Of a DNA stretch of 64,000 bases, positions 27,050 to 34,962 are shown piece after piece. The notes under the pieces are model-generated. The model was not told the origin of the DNA, made no database searches, and worked only from the letters and a program-made list of their open reading frames with translations. Positions within the stretch are counted from its first letter, which is position 1; each line of letters opens with the position of its first letter. The stretch is from the NCBI RefSeq assembly GCF_000411115.1, contig NZ_KE150242.1, forward strand, positions 242,218-306,217. The letters are read 5' to 3'. This DNA is from Capnocytophaga granulosa ATCC 51502 (GTDB lineage Bacteria > Bacteroidota > Bacteroidia > Flavobacteriales > Flavobacteriaceae). The position numbers and the translations under genes are program-made.

Positions 27050-27113
27050 TAGAAAAAATGTGAATTGTTACAAGAAATATTTTTATTTTGCTTTTTTAAA
27101 AACAACATAAGTT

Positions 27114-27130
27114 TTGGCACGAAAATTGTA
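27114..27130 (+). promoter_or_regulatory. Possible sigma-54 (-24/-12) site
   Basis: TTGGCAC, five bases, TTGTA resembles the RpoN consensus TGGCAC-N5-TTGCA with one mismatch. It lies about 550 bases before the YD-repeat gene, on the same strand. In an AT-rich region this may be chance. Confidence 0.35.
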
Positions 27131-27388
27131 AATAATCTAAGTGATAATTAATGCCAATAATCATTAATCATTATTTGCTATCTCTTTAAATCGTAAAAAA
27201 ATGTTATTTGAAAATCTTATATAGGGTAAATATTAATAGAGGAAAATCCATTTAATTAGTAATTATTTTTTCAAAACCGTCATAAATAGTTAAATTTAAA
27301 TTTAACGTTTTTGTATAATTGATTAGTATATAACATATTAAATGTAACTTGATAGTTAAAAAAAGGACTAATAAAAATTTTAACCCCA

Positions 27389-27418
27389 TTGTGAATAAAA
27401 AAATAAATCGTACCTTTG
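27389..27418 (+). promoter_or_regulatory. Promoter of the YD-repeat gene
   Basis: TTG (27389-27391), 19 bp, TACCTTTG (27411-27418) is a full Bacteroidota promoter. It implies a transcribed leader of about 270 bases. Confidence 0.7.
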
Positions 27419-27697
27419 CCCCCGAATTTGAAAAACATTGTAAATTATGACATAAACTATAAGAAAAACTAAACCAAACCAAAAACTACCAAAGATTATA
27501 AGAATCAAAAAGGCACTCTATTTAAGGAGAAATCCCTAACCTCTTTTGATAGTAATGTAGATGTTTCTGAAAAAGCAACTACATATCACTTAAAAACCAC
27601 AAAAACTAACAGAAAACATTTTGACTTCCAATTTTATTAAAACAAAATTAATTAGAAACAAGTCTAAAAATTGAAAATTAAGATGACAAGACAAAGT

Positions 27698-29137
27698 ATG
27701 TCAAAAGTAAAGCAATTATTGTTATTTTCCTTGTGTTCCACCTTTGCCTTTGCACAAGAAGCAGGGAAAAAAGATTACAAAAACACTTTGGAAGGCAATG
27801 TCAAGAGTGTGCGCCTGACCACTTATGTTGCCTTAGACAAGGGTGGAGGCCATTATGGAAAAGGAAGTGTAGCCAAAGGGGTAGATAACCTACTGATACA
27901 CTATGATAAGAAAGGAAATGTAACTGAAAAAACCGCTTACTATAGTAACGGAGGCTTATGGTACTCCAAAAAATATGTATATGAGGGCAGTGAGGTAGAA
28001 AAACCTGCTCCCAAGGCCTCACAACCTAAAAAACCAATTAAAGAGGAGCCTGTTGTAGAAGAAGGCTTCAGAGGACGTGTAACCTATCGTTATGACAAAA
28101 AAGGCCAAAAGACAGAAGAATCTTCTTTTGATGCCAAGGGTGTCCTACTTTGGCGCTATGTATACCGCTATGATACACGTGGAAATATCTCAGAGAGAGA
28201 CAGCTATGATGACCAAGCAAATCTATTTATGAGAGAATCTTATCGTTATGATGCTGATAACCACATGTTGGAAAAAGTTATCACTATGAAAAACCAAACC
28301 GCTTATAAGTGTACTTGGACATATGATGATAAAGGTAAGGTAGCTGAAAAGGAAGAATACTTCACAGAGCTAATCTCTCCTGCAGAATTAGATAAGATTG
28401 TCATAGATGAGGTCAATACCAAAGGAGTATTGCGCAAAAAGCTCAAATATACCTATGATAATAAGGGTAATAGAACAGAGGTAAATATCTATGATGCGCA
28501 AGCGAAAGCTAAGCCTTCTGCAGCGGCTCAAGCACCTGAAAAGGAAGAGCCTAAGAAACCTTCCTATGAAGAAATAGCTGATCCTAAGCTCCTCTATACC
28601 GTTGAGTATGATAACTTGGGTAATATCTGGAAAAAAGATACCTATGTCTATAACAAGGCTGGACAGATTATTGAGATCAAGAGTGTAGATAATGAGCAAA
28701 AACCTTTCTTCCGCTACACCTATAAGTATGATGCTAAGGGTAATGAGATAGAGCGTGTCAATTATGACAAGAACAATGAGGTCATCCAAAAAACAACGCA
28801 AGTCTATAATAGCAAAGGCGAACTTGTAGAACGTGCCGAATATGACTCTTATGGAGAACTTATCCAGAAAAATACTTATAAGTATGATGAGAAAGGACAA
28901 CTAATAGAACAACAAGGGTATAATACCGATGGTTCCTTGGCTTTCATTATCAAATTCACTTACAATGGATTGGGTGAGTGTGTGCAATCCACTACCTTTA
29001 ACCGCAAAGGGGAGGAAACATCCAAACTCATACAACAATATAAGACAGATGCTAATAAGAACTGGACAAACCTCACTCAATATTCTAATGGTAAAGCTAC
29101 TTTTATCACCGAGCGTACTATAGAATACTACAAATAA
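27698..29137 (+). CDS. Exported YD-repeat (RHS-like) protein, member 1
   Basis: I choose the ATG at 27698, which gives a clean signal peptide (MSKVKQLLLFSLCSTFAFA) and 479 residues. In-frame starts at 27671 (TTG) and 27683 (ATG) only add polar residues. The mature protein opens with LEGNVKSVRLTTY and then has about twelve copies of a 20-25-residue repeat of the form YDxKGNxxExxxYD, typical of YD/RHS-like beta repeats, interrupted by a Pro/Lys/Glu linker. It ends in ITERTIEYYK. It is probably periplasmic or on the outer membrane; the function is unknown. Relatives lie at 50322-51302 and, as a fragment, at 29217-29399. Confidence 0.75.
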   Translation: MSKVKQLLLFSLCSTFAFAQEAGKKDYKNTLEGNVKSVRLTTYVALDKGGGHYGKGSVAKGVDNLLIHYDKKGNVTEKTAYYSNGGLWYSKKYVYEGSEVEKPAPKASQPKKPIKEEPVVEEGFRGRVTYRYDKKGQKTEESSFDAKGVLLWRYVYRYDTRGNISERDSYDDQANLFMRESYRYDADNHMLEKVITMKNQTAYKCTWTYDDKGKVAEKEEYFTELISPAELDKIVIDEVNTKGVLRKKLKYTYDNKGNRTEVNIYDAQAKAKPSAAAQAPEKEEPKKPSYEEIADPKLLYTVEYDNLGNIWKKDTYVYNKAGQIIEIKSVDNEQKPFFRYTYKYDAKGNEIERVNYDKNNEVIQKTTQVYNSKGELVERAEYDSYGELIQKNTYKYDEKGQLIEQQGYNTDGSLAFIIKFTYNGLGECVQSTTFNRKGEETSKLIQQYKTDANKNWTNLTQYSNGKATFITERTIEYYK

Positions 29138-29177
29138 ATACGAAAACTCATAAAACTATAAGGACTACTATAGAAGG

Positions 29178-29206
29178 AAAACTACCCACAAAGGGGTAGT
29201 TTTCTT
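29178..29206 (+). terminator. Terminator after YD-repeat gene 1
   Basis: AAAACTACCC (29178-29187) pairs with GGGGTAGTTTT (29193-29203), and a T-rich tract follows. Confidence 0.85.
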
Positions 29207-29216
29207 GTTAAATATA

Positions 29217-29399
29217 TGTTATTTGATAGCTGTTTCCAAATATTTTTATACTTTTGACCCAGCGGGTAACCTAACCTCCAAGCTCACTAAGCACTTTAAG
29301 TTTGACGCGTATAAGAACTGGACAGAACGTATCCAATATACCGATGGTAAAGGCTCATACATCACCGAGCGCACTATAGAATATCACAAGAGTAATTAA
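29217..29399 (+). pseudogene. 3' remnant of a YD-repeat paralog
   Basis: From about 29244 the frame reads TFDPAGNLTSKLTKHFKFD, then KNWTERIQYTDGKGSYITE and RTIEYHKSN. This is the counterpart of the last 50 residues of the gene just upstream. The 5' part is missing, so this is the end of a tandem duplicate that was mostly deleted. It still has its own terminator at 29422-29455. Confidence 0.75.
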
Positions 29400-29421
29400 A
29401 CAAATTAAGTAGAATAAAGAA

Positions 29422-29455
29422 AGAGGCTATCCCCAAAGGACAGCCTCTGTTTTTC
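29422..29455. terminator. Bidirectional terminator
   Basis: AGAGGCTATCC (29422-29432) pairs with GGACAGCCTCT (29438-29448) with one internal mismatch, and a T run follows. It lies between the YD remnant and the convergent exported-protein gene. Confidence 0.8.
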
Positions 29456-29506
29456 CCTCACAGGGGGGTATTATTTGTAGAGACGTTATTTAAGACGTTT
29501 CCCTTA

Positions 29507-30331
29507 TCAGAATGTAACCCCAACGCAGAGTATCATAGCCGAAAAGCTTTTGCCTGCTAAGTTGTTATATTGGTACTTGATTCCGCCCTGATACTGCTGG
29601 CGATAATAATTAGCGCCCACGGCAAAAGAGAAAATATCCGAGTAAGTAAAAGCCGTATATTGTAATTGATAGGCCAGCGAAAAAGGCCTATAGACAAAGA
29701 CTTCGGCATCTTGGGTCATAGCAAAACCAAATTGGTTAATGCCGTTGCCTATATAGCCTGCTCCTAATCCCCAGCTAAGGCTCATGCGCTGGGTGCGGAT
29801 ACGGTAGTACTGAGCTGTAAGAGAGACAAAATCTAAGTGCTCGGCGGGGACACCTCGTTGCTTTTCCCAGAAATGACGATAGGAGAGCGTTGCACCAAAG
29901 CGGCTGCCCATACGTATCTTGCCTTGTAGGTTGTTTTGGAAAATATGGGTTCCCAAGGAGAGTTCATTACTAACGGCGGCACGAAAGAGCGTAAAATCCT
30001 CCATGATTTGTTTCTCATAGGTATAGTCGCCCTTACCCTTGTAGTAAGGGTAGGGATTAAGCTCAGCCGTCTGCATACGTCCATATCGTTCATAGCTACT
30101 CTCCACCAGTAGGTTGTAGCCTAAGACAAAGGTAAGGTCGAAGAGCATCGGAAGGAAAGAGATATCGTCCCAAGTGGGACGAGCTTGATAGCTCTCATCG
30201 GAAGAAGAGTGATATGCTTCAGTTCCTGAAGTACTTTCAGGGGGAGAAGAGAGCCTATCCTTAGCCTCCTTGAGATCCTGCCCATAGGTGACAGCACTGT
30301 AAAATAGAAAAATAAGTAAAAAATGTTTCAT
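29507..30331 (-). CDS. Exported beta-barrel-like protein, function unknown
   Basis: The start is set at 30331 (MKHFLLIFLFYSAVTYGQ, a good signal peptide). An upstream in-frame ATG at 30370 would add 13 residues encoded by the heptad repeat array and is rejected. The 274-residue protein has an acidic Ser-rich segment, then DDISFLPMLFDLTFVLGYN and a run of amphipathic strands ending in AMILCVGVTF, whose terminal Phe is typical of outer-membrane barrels. No family is recognised. The gene is followed by a bidirectional terminator region and preceded by a strand-switching heptad array. Confidence 0.65.
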   Translation of the reverse strand: MKHFLLIFLFYSAVTYGQDLKEAKDRLSSPPESTSGTEAYHSSSDESYQARPTWDDISFLPMLFDLTFVLGYNLLVESSYERYGRMQTAELNPYPYYKGKGDYTYEKQIMEDFTLFRAAVSNELSLGTHIFQNNLQGKIRMGSRFGATLSYRHFWEKQRGVPAEHLDFVSLTAQYYRIRTQRMSLSWGLGAGYIGNGINQFGFAMTQDAEVFVYRPFSLAYQLQYTAFTYSDIFSFAVGANYYRQQYQGGIKYQYNNLAGKSFSAMILCVGVTF

Positions 30332-30335
30332 AATA

Positions 30336-30426
30336 ATGACAAGTAACCAATGACAAGTGACAAGTGACAAGTGACCAATACTATAGTGGAATTAGTCACT
30401 CGTCATTTGTCACTAGTCGTTAGTCA
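30336..30426. repeat. Heptad repeat array (TGACAAG type) with strand switch
   Basis: TGACAAG units run from about 30337 to 30385. The reverse complement (GTCACTC, GTCATTT, GTCACTA) continues to 30426. The halves can pair into a long hairpin between the DUF4301 stop and the next gene. Confidence 0.75.
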
Positions 30427-30429
30427 CTA

Positions 30430-31983
30430 TTAATGATTTCCTTGGTGGTTTTTCTTAAGTAAATCATTAACGGTTTTGACAGGGTTGAAGGTAATCTGTG
30501 GTACTTCCACAAAGATACTAATCCAGCCTGCCATGCCTCCGTTCCATAGGCCAGGGAGTTCTAAGGCCTTGAGAGGACGTCCGTTATAAGATTTCTCGGT
30601 GATAAAGCTGAGTTTCTTGTCTTGGAACTCTTCAAGGTCAAATACCTCTCCTTTGTAGTTCTTGATACAGCAAACAATATCCACAGGATTGAAGTGGGTA
30701 GAGGCCTGTAGGCGTTCCCATTGTTGTGGATTGTCTTTGTCTATCTGTGCCATTTCTATGATTTGTAGGGATTCGTTGCCATCGGCGTCCTTTATCCAGA
30801 AGGGGCCACCGCCTATTTCGCCTTCGTTCTTTACCATACCACATACACGGATAGGGCGGTTCAGTGCCTGATAGATGTATTCTATCATATAGCGTTTGGC
30901 AAACTTATGTACATAGGAAGGCACCTTGATATTGAGTTCGGGGAGGAACTTGAGGATCTCAGGCAGTTCCTTTTTCTTGAGTTTCTCTTTTTGGATTTTT
31001 TGTAGGATCTTATGCACCTTGGAGCGCGTATCTTCTAGTTTTCCAGCCAAGACCTCTTTGTAGAAAATAGCCTCATCAGCGTAGGATTCTACCACTACAT
31101 TATCTATGTTTTTGATAAAGATAATGTCGGCATTCAGTTCGTTAAGGTTTTTAAGCAAGGCACCATGTCCGGCAGGGCGGAAAAGCAGTTGGTTTTTCTC
31201 ATCGCGGAAGAACTCATTGTCAAGGGTCAGTGCCACCGTATCGGTACTTTCACTTTGGTGAGAGAAACTCACCTCGAAGTGTACCCCATATTGCTTTTCC
31301 AAGTTGGGGCGTATCTCGGCCAATTGGTTTAGGAAAAGAGTGCTATATTCCTTACCAATGGTAAAATGGATATTGACTACATCCCCCTGAGCGGCATAGA
31401 GGAAAGCCTCTCTGAAGTGTTCTTCAAAGGCGGTAACTACCTTTTCACCATATTTGTGGAAGGGGAAAAGCCCTTTGGGTTTGTTTTTGTAGTTAAAAGG
31501 CTCTTCCTTGAGTAGGATATGGGCAATACGGAGCTTTTTTTCGTCCTCATTGAGCCCATCAAAGGCCTTATGCTGCTCTATATACAATTGTAAAGCGTCA
31601 TAGAAAGCAAATTGAGGGAGGTATTGGAAGAAAATTTCCGCATTGGCATTGCCACTTTCTTTGATATACTCATCAAAGGTTTGTTTTTTAGGGTCAAAAT
31701 CACTCTCAAAGGCTGAAAGGAACTGGAACATACGTGTAGCGGAACCAGAGGCAGGGACAAACTTGAGAATGTCCAAGCTGTTTTTCTTCTTCTGGTAGGT
31801 GGCCACATACTGAATGGCATCTTCTCTAGAGAAAGAGAGAATACCACTACCCACATGGGCAGGAGCTACTAAGTTCACAGGGGGCACACCTGCGAGGAAA
31901 ATGGCTACTTGTTCTTGTAACTTGCTGACTTTGATACCTTTTTCTCCTAAGAGAAGTTGGTCGTACTCGGTTAATTCTTTCAT
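30430..31983 (-). CDS. DUF4301 family protein
   Basis: The 517-residue cytoplasmic protein belongs to DUF4301, a family largely confined to Bacteroidota. KFVPASGSATRMFQ (near residues 75-88) resembles a nucleotidyltransferase GxGTRM loop, and later there are FRPAGHGALLKNLNEL and PIRVCGMVKNEGEIGGGPFW (19 residues). I infer a sugar- or nucleotide-binding Rossmann fold, but no activity is established. The start codon overlaps the stop of the NadR-like kinase in an ATGA junction, so the four genes from 33410 down to 30430 form one tightly coupled operon. This links DUF4301 to vitamin or nucleoside salvage. Confidence 0.85.
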   Translation of the reverse strand: MKELTEYDQLLLGEKGIKVSKLQEQVAIFLAGVPPVNLVAPAHVGSGILSFSREDAIQYVATYQKKKNSLDILKFVPASGSATRMFQFLSAFESDFDPKKQTFDEYIKESGNANAEIFFQYLPQFAFYDALQLYIEQHKAFDGLNEDEKKLRIAHILLKEEPFNYKNKPKGLFPFHKYGEKVVTAFEEHFREAFLYAAQGDVVNIHFTIGKEYSTLFLNQLAEIRPNLEKQYGVHFEVSFSHQSESTDTVALTLDNEFFRDEKNQLLFRPAGHGALLKNLNELNADIIFIKNIDNVVVESYADEAIFYKEVLAGKLEDTRSKVHKILQKIQKEKLKKKELPEILKFLPELNIKVPSYVHKFAKRYMIEYIYQALNRPIRVCGMVKNEGEIGGGPFWIKDADGNESLQIIEMAQIDKDNPQQWERLQASTHFNPVDIVCCIKNYKGEVFDLEEFQDKKLSFITEKSYNGRPLKALELPGLWNGGMAGWISIFVEVPQITFNPVKTVNDLLKKNHQGNH

Positions 31984-32528
31984 CGTGTTAGCTTTTGGTT
32001 AATTTGTTCAACTCTATCGTCTAGATCTCCTTTCAACAAGTGAAAAGGAATTGATTTTTTCTCTAAAAAGTCCCTGAAGAAGGCAAAAACCTCCTCACGC
32101 TCATCGGGTTTGTCTCTAAGGTCATCAGCCACCCAAGGGGTATCTATATAAGTAAGGAAGATGTGTTCGTACTTATGATTTAGTGCCTGACGCTCTATCA
32201 CAGGATCACACTTCCCATAATATATATAGGAGTAAATGACCAGCTCCAAAAGGCAGGTATCACAAAAGAGATACCCTATGGCCTTAGAAAGCGCCTCATT
32301 CTCTAGGCGGATTTGCCCTTTGGCAATAGGTAGCAAGTCCTCCCAAGTACATACGGCATGCTGCTTGTCCCACTTCTCTTGTAGGTAAAGGCGCATATAC
32401 TCCTTAACCCACTGGGTGTGGTATAGGGAGGCCATCAGCTCGCTAAGAGTAGTCTTTCCCGTGGATTCAGGTCCTACAAAGGCGATACGCTTGCAGAGGC
32501 TCGGCTGTTGTATAAGATCTTTTTCCAT
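31980..32528 (-). CDS. NadR-like P-loop kinase
   Basis: The 182-residue P-loop protein has Walker A GPESTGKTT at 19-27 and FCDTCLLELVIYS (near residue 88), matching the ribosylnicotinamide-kinase domain of NadR and its AAA_28 relatives. It would phosphorylate an imported vitamin nucleoside such as nicotinamide riboside or, given the neighbours, possibly a thiamine-related substrate. The adenylyltransferase half of full NadR is absent. The start overlaps the end of pnuC by 55 bases and the stop overlaps the DUF4301 start by 4. Confidence 0.82.
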   Translation of the reverse strand: MEKDLIQQPSLCKRIAFVGPESTGKTTLSELMASLYHTQWVKEYMRLYLQEKWDKQHAVCTWEDLLPIAKGQIRLENEALSKAIGYLFCDTCLLELVIYSYIYYGKCDPVIERQALNHKYEHIFLTYIDTPWVADDLRDKPDEREEVFAFFRDFLEKKSIPFHLLKGDLDDRVEQINQKLTR

Positions 32529-33166
32529 TCTATATAAGCTAAAATAGCAATAAGGGTATAGATGATGTATATTAAGGAACTGAACAAGAATCCTTTATAG
32601 GCATATAAGGGAACAGAGATGGTATTGCCCACGATCCAAAAGAGCCAGTTCTCAATCTTGCGCCTGGCCATAAGCCACATTCCGACCAAAAAAATGGCCG
32701 TGGTGGTGGCATCTATCCAGTCCGTCCATACAAAATACTTGAAGCCTAACTCAGTTCCCTCCATGGAGAAATCATTATTGATATAAGGTCTAAAGTAATA
32801 GACGAACATGACAAAGAGCCAACTAAAGAGCGCAAGCCATAGGGTACTTTGGGTTTCAGAGAGGTTCATTTTGCCTATTTTTACATGTACACTATCCTCT
32901 CTATGCCTAGTCCAAAGTATCCAGCCATATAGGCTCATAGTGGTATAGTAAGCGTTGATGAGCATATCGCCAAAGAGCCTTCCTACCCACAGCAGGTATA
33001 CATAGAGTACCGTGCTGACTATCCCTATGGGGTAGACCCATATGTTTCTTCTTTTGGATAAGAAAACACTGATAAGGCCGAAGCCCCCGCCTAATAGTTC
33101 TATGATCACCAAGTGTGTAGGAGTACCCTTATATTGAGAGAAAATCCAATCAAAAATAAGGTTCAT
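32474..33166 (-). CDS. pnuC: PnuC-family vitamin transporter
   Basis: The 230-residue inner-membrane protein has about seven hydrophobic segments and PnuC features: ELLGGGFGLISVFLSKRRN, then WPIG-like VYPIGIVST near residues 45-55 and a C-terminal NTISVPLYAYKG. PnuC proteins move a vitamin nucleoside by facilitated diffusion, trapped afterwards by a kinase. PnuC relatives may take nicotinamide riboside, riboflavin (PnuX) or thiamine (PnuT). Here a thiamine-binding-family gene lies upstream (overlap 17 bases) and a NadR-like kinase downstream, so the substrate is ambiguous. Confidence 0.88.
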   Translation of the reverse strand: MNLIFDWIFSQYKGTPTHLVIIELLGGGFGLISVFLSKRRNIWVYPIGIVSTVLYVYLLWVGRLFGDMLINAYYTTMSLYGWILWTRHREDSVHVKIGKMNLSETQSTLWLALFSWLFVMFVYYFRPYINNDFSMEGTELGFKYFVWTDWIDATTTAIFLVGMWLMARRKIENWLFWIVGNTISVPLYAYKGFLFSSLIYIIYTLIAILAYIEWKKILYNSRASASVSPL

Positions 33167-33410
33167 ATTCGTGTCGGTCGGATTTTACTATTTTTATGTA
33201 AATGAGTCCATTCTCTACGAGGTCAAATACCTCTTTCACCTCATTGGTAAGGACTTCCATGACACGATCATACTCTCCATATACCTGAGTGCTTAGCGGG
33301 TTTTCGTATACGATAAGACCAGAGGTACGGAGTTTCTTAATAAAGTGAATAACTGGTGCTCTAAATTCGTCCTGAAGCGGACTAAGGGTAAGTTCTACAG
33401 ATACTTTCAT
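33150..33410 (-). CDS. Thiamine-binding (MTH1187/YkoF-like) family protein
   Basis: The start is placed at 33410 (MKVSVELTLSPL), giving 86 residues. A longer frame to 33551 would run through the promoter and is rejected. The protein has the ferredoxin-like beta-alpha-beta layout of the MTH1187/YkoF family: MKVSVELTLSPL, IHFIKKLRTSGLIVYENPLS (19-20 residues) and STQVYGEYDRVMEVL. Relatives bind thiamine or its pyrimidine. It heads the operon with pnuC. A -7 box, TATATTTG on the minus strand, lies at 33438-33445, so the leader is only about 20 bases and cannot hold a TPP riboswitch. Confidence 0.75.
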   Translation of the reverse strand: MKVSVELTLSPLQDEFRAPVIHFIKKLRTSGLIVYENPLSTQVYGEYDRVMEVLTNEVKEVFDLVENGLIYIKIVKSDRHEYEPYF

Positions 33411-33437
33411 TATAAAAATGCTTTCGTTTTCGGATAG

Positions 33438-33445
33438 CAAATATA
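33438..33445 (-). promoter_or_regulatory. -7 box of the thiamine-binding/pnuC/kinase/DUF4301 operon
   Basis: CAAATATA on the plus strand reads TATATTTG on the coding strand. It is about 28 bases before the start codon. The -33 region is weak. Confidence 0.5.
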
Positions 33446-33487
33446 CTAAAAAAAAAGGAAATAGCACATATTTTTTGAATATATTTT

Positions 33488-33517
33488 TTGATAAAACTAC
33501 AAATAGTAGTAACTTTG
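33488..33517 (+). promoter_or_regulatory. Promoter of sanA-like gene
   Basis: TTG (33488-33490), 19 bp, TAACTTTG (33510-33517). It fixes the start codon of the downstream gene at 33545 rather than further upstream. Confidence 0.7.
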
Positions 33518-33544
33518 CCTGCTGTAACAGTAATCGCAAAAGCA

Positions 33545-34210
33545 ATGGCAAGAAAAATAGGTATTTCCAGACAGTTTTTTGTAAAAAGTATGTTCTTCCT
33601 ACTTTTTCTCCTGCTGATGGGCGTGGTGGTGATTCACAATGCTGATAGCACCATACGCAAGGCTACAACCGATAAGCTCTATACGGAGCTTGATAGTATT
33701 CCTAAGCGCAAGGTAGCCCTGCTACTGGGCACAGGCAAGAGTCTTAAGAATGGACAGCCTAACCTCTATTTTCGGTATAGGGTGGAGGCAGCTGCGGCTC
33801 TTTTCAAGGCGCAGAAGGTGGATTATATCCTTATCAGTGGGGATAATAGCCGCCAAGGGTATGATGAACCTACCGATATGAAAGAGGCCTTGGTAGCCCA
33901 GGGAGTGCCTTCGCAGAAAATCTACTTGGATTATGCGGGTTTCCGTACCTTGGATTCGGTTGTAAGAGCCAAAGAGATTTTCTCTCTTACCCAGCTAACG
34001 GTCGTCTCCCAAGCCTTTCACGACCAGCGGGCGATTTACTTAGCTCAAAAGTATGGTATAGATGCCATTGGCTTTTGTGCCAAAGATGTAGATAAGTACA
34101 CAGGCTTTAAAACCAGCGTCAGAGAATACTTTGCCCGAGTGAAAGTCTTTTGGGACTTGACTTTTGGGGTGAAACCCAAGTTCTTGGGAGAGAAAATAGA
34201 AATACATTAG
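33545..34210 (+). CDS. sanA: SanA/ElyC-family (DUF218) membrane protein
   Basis: The 221-residue protein has one N-terminal membrane segment (MFFLLFLLLMGVVVIH) and a DUF218 domain facing the periplasm: ALLLGTGKSLKNGQPN, DYILISGDNSRQGYDEPTDM and TVVSQAFHDQRAIYLAQKYG. E. coli SanA helps exclude vancomycin at high temperature, so an envelope-barrier or peptidoglycan-precursor role is likely. The ATG at 33545 lies 28 bases after the -7 box; earlier in-frame codons overlap the promoter. The rsmI-like gene follows after 2 bases. Confidence 0.87.
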   Translation: MARKIGISRQFFVKSMFFLLFLLLMGVVVIHNADSTIRKATTDKLYTELDSIPKRKVALLLGTGKSLKNGQPNLYFRYRVEAAAALFKAQKVDYILISGDNSRQGYDEPTDMKEALVAQGVPSQKIYLDYAGFRTLDSVVRAKEIFSLTQLTVVSQAFHDQRAIYLAQKYGIDAIGFCAKDVDKYTGFKTSVREYFARVKVFWDLTFGVKPKFLGEKIEIH

Positions 34211-34212
34211 TT

Positions 34213-34926
34213 ATGCAGGAGATAGGAAATTTGTACTTGATACCCAACCTATTAGGAGAGAGTGAGGTCTCTGAGGTCTTGCCCCCTCGTGTACGGGAGG
34301 TGGTGCTACACTGCAAGCACTTTATAGTGGAGAATGCTAAGAATGCACGACACTTTATCAAGCAGATAGCTCCCAAACACCCCCAAGGGGAATTGGAGCT
34401 TTTCGTACTGAACAAGTATACACTGGAGGAGGATAAGCAGCAGTTTCTATCCCCTTGTCTTTCAGGCTATCCCATGGGAATTATCTCCGATGCGGGTTGT
34501 CCTGCCATAGCCGACCCAGGCAGCGACATTGTGCGCTTGGCACACCACAAGGGCATACGTGTGGTGCCCTTGGTAGGGCCATCCTCCTTGCTGCTATCCC
34601 TTATGGCCAGCGGTATGAATGGGCAGTCTTTTGCCTTCAATGGTTATCTGCCTATAGATAAGGGGGAGCGTAAGTCCGCCCTTAAGCGCTTGGAGAAAAG
34701 AGCAAAAGAAGAGCAACAGTCCCAGCTTTTTATAGAGACACCTTACCGCAATGAGGCACTCTTGGATGAGATGTTACAGCTGCTCTCCCCACAGACTTCC
34801 CTATGTGTGGCTACCAATGTAACCCTCGCAGGGGAATCCATACATACCTATACAGTAGGGGAGTGGCGGGGTAAGCGCAAAGGGCTGCAATTGGATAAAC
34901 AACCGACGATTTTTATTTTGCTATAA
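34213..34926 (+). CDS. RsmI-like SAM-dependent (tetrapyrrole methylase fold) methyltransferase
   Basis: The start is at 34213, 2 bases after sanA (237 residues). The fold is that of COG0313: GNLYLIPNLLGE at the N-terminus, ISDAGCPAIADPGSDIVRLA near residue 95, GPSSLLLSLMASGM near 128 and IETPYRNEALLDEML near 180. RsmI 2'-O-methylates C1402 of 16S rRNA, but this is a divergent short branch common in Bacteroidota, usually annotated only as a SAM-dependent methyltransferase. A second, canonical RsmI may exist elsewhere. hflX lies downstream behind a short AAAACTC heptad array. Confidence 0.85.
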   Translation: MQEIGNLYLIPNLLGESEVSEVLPPRVREVVLHCKHFIVENAKNARHFIKQIAPKHPQGELELFVLNKYTLEEDKQQFLSPCLSGYPMGIISDAGCPAIADPGSDIVRLAHHKGIRVVPLVGPSSLLLSLMASGMNGQSFAFNGYLPIDKGERKSALKRLEKRAKEEQQSQLFIETPYRNEALLDEMLQLLSPQTSLCVATNVTLAGESIHTYTVGEWRGKRKGLQLDKQPTIFILL

Positions 34927-34962
34927 CTCAAAATTTAAAACTCAAAACTCAAAACTTTCAAC
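34925..34962. repeat. Heptad repeat array (AAAACTC type)
   Basis: Four to five units (AAAACTC, AAAACTT, AAATTTA) fill the gap before the hflX start codon. Confidence 0.6.

Larger units (their letters stand above)
26992..27670. other. Long AT-rich intergenic region between divergent genes
   Basis: No coding potential is seen in these 680 bases. The region holds the mrdA promoter (minus strand), a possible sigma-54 site at 27114-27130, and a sigma-A-type promoter at 27389-27418. The latter is followed by an A-rich leader of about 270 bases before the YD-repeat gene. The leader length is unusual and may carry regulation, but no known riboswitch fold is recognised. Confidence 0.6.

Noticed and set aside
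33411..33487. TPP riboswitch in front of the thiamine-binding/pnuC operon
   Set aside because: The -7 box is only about 28 bases from the start codon, so no room exists for an aptamer, and no CUGAGA-type core is visible.
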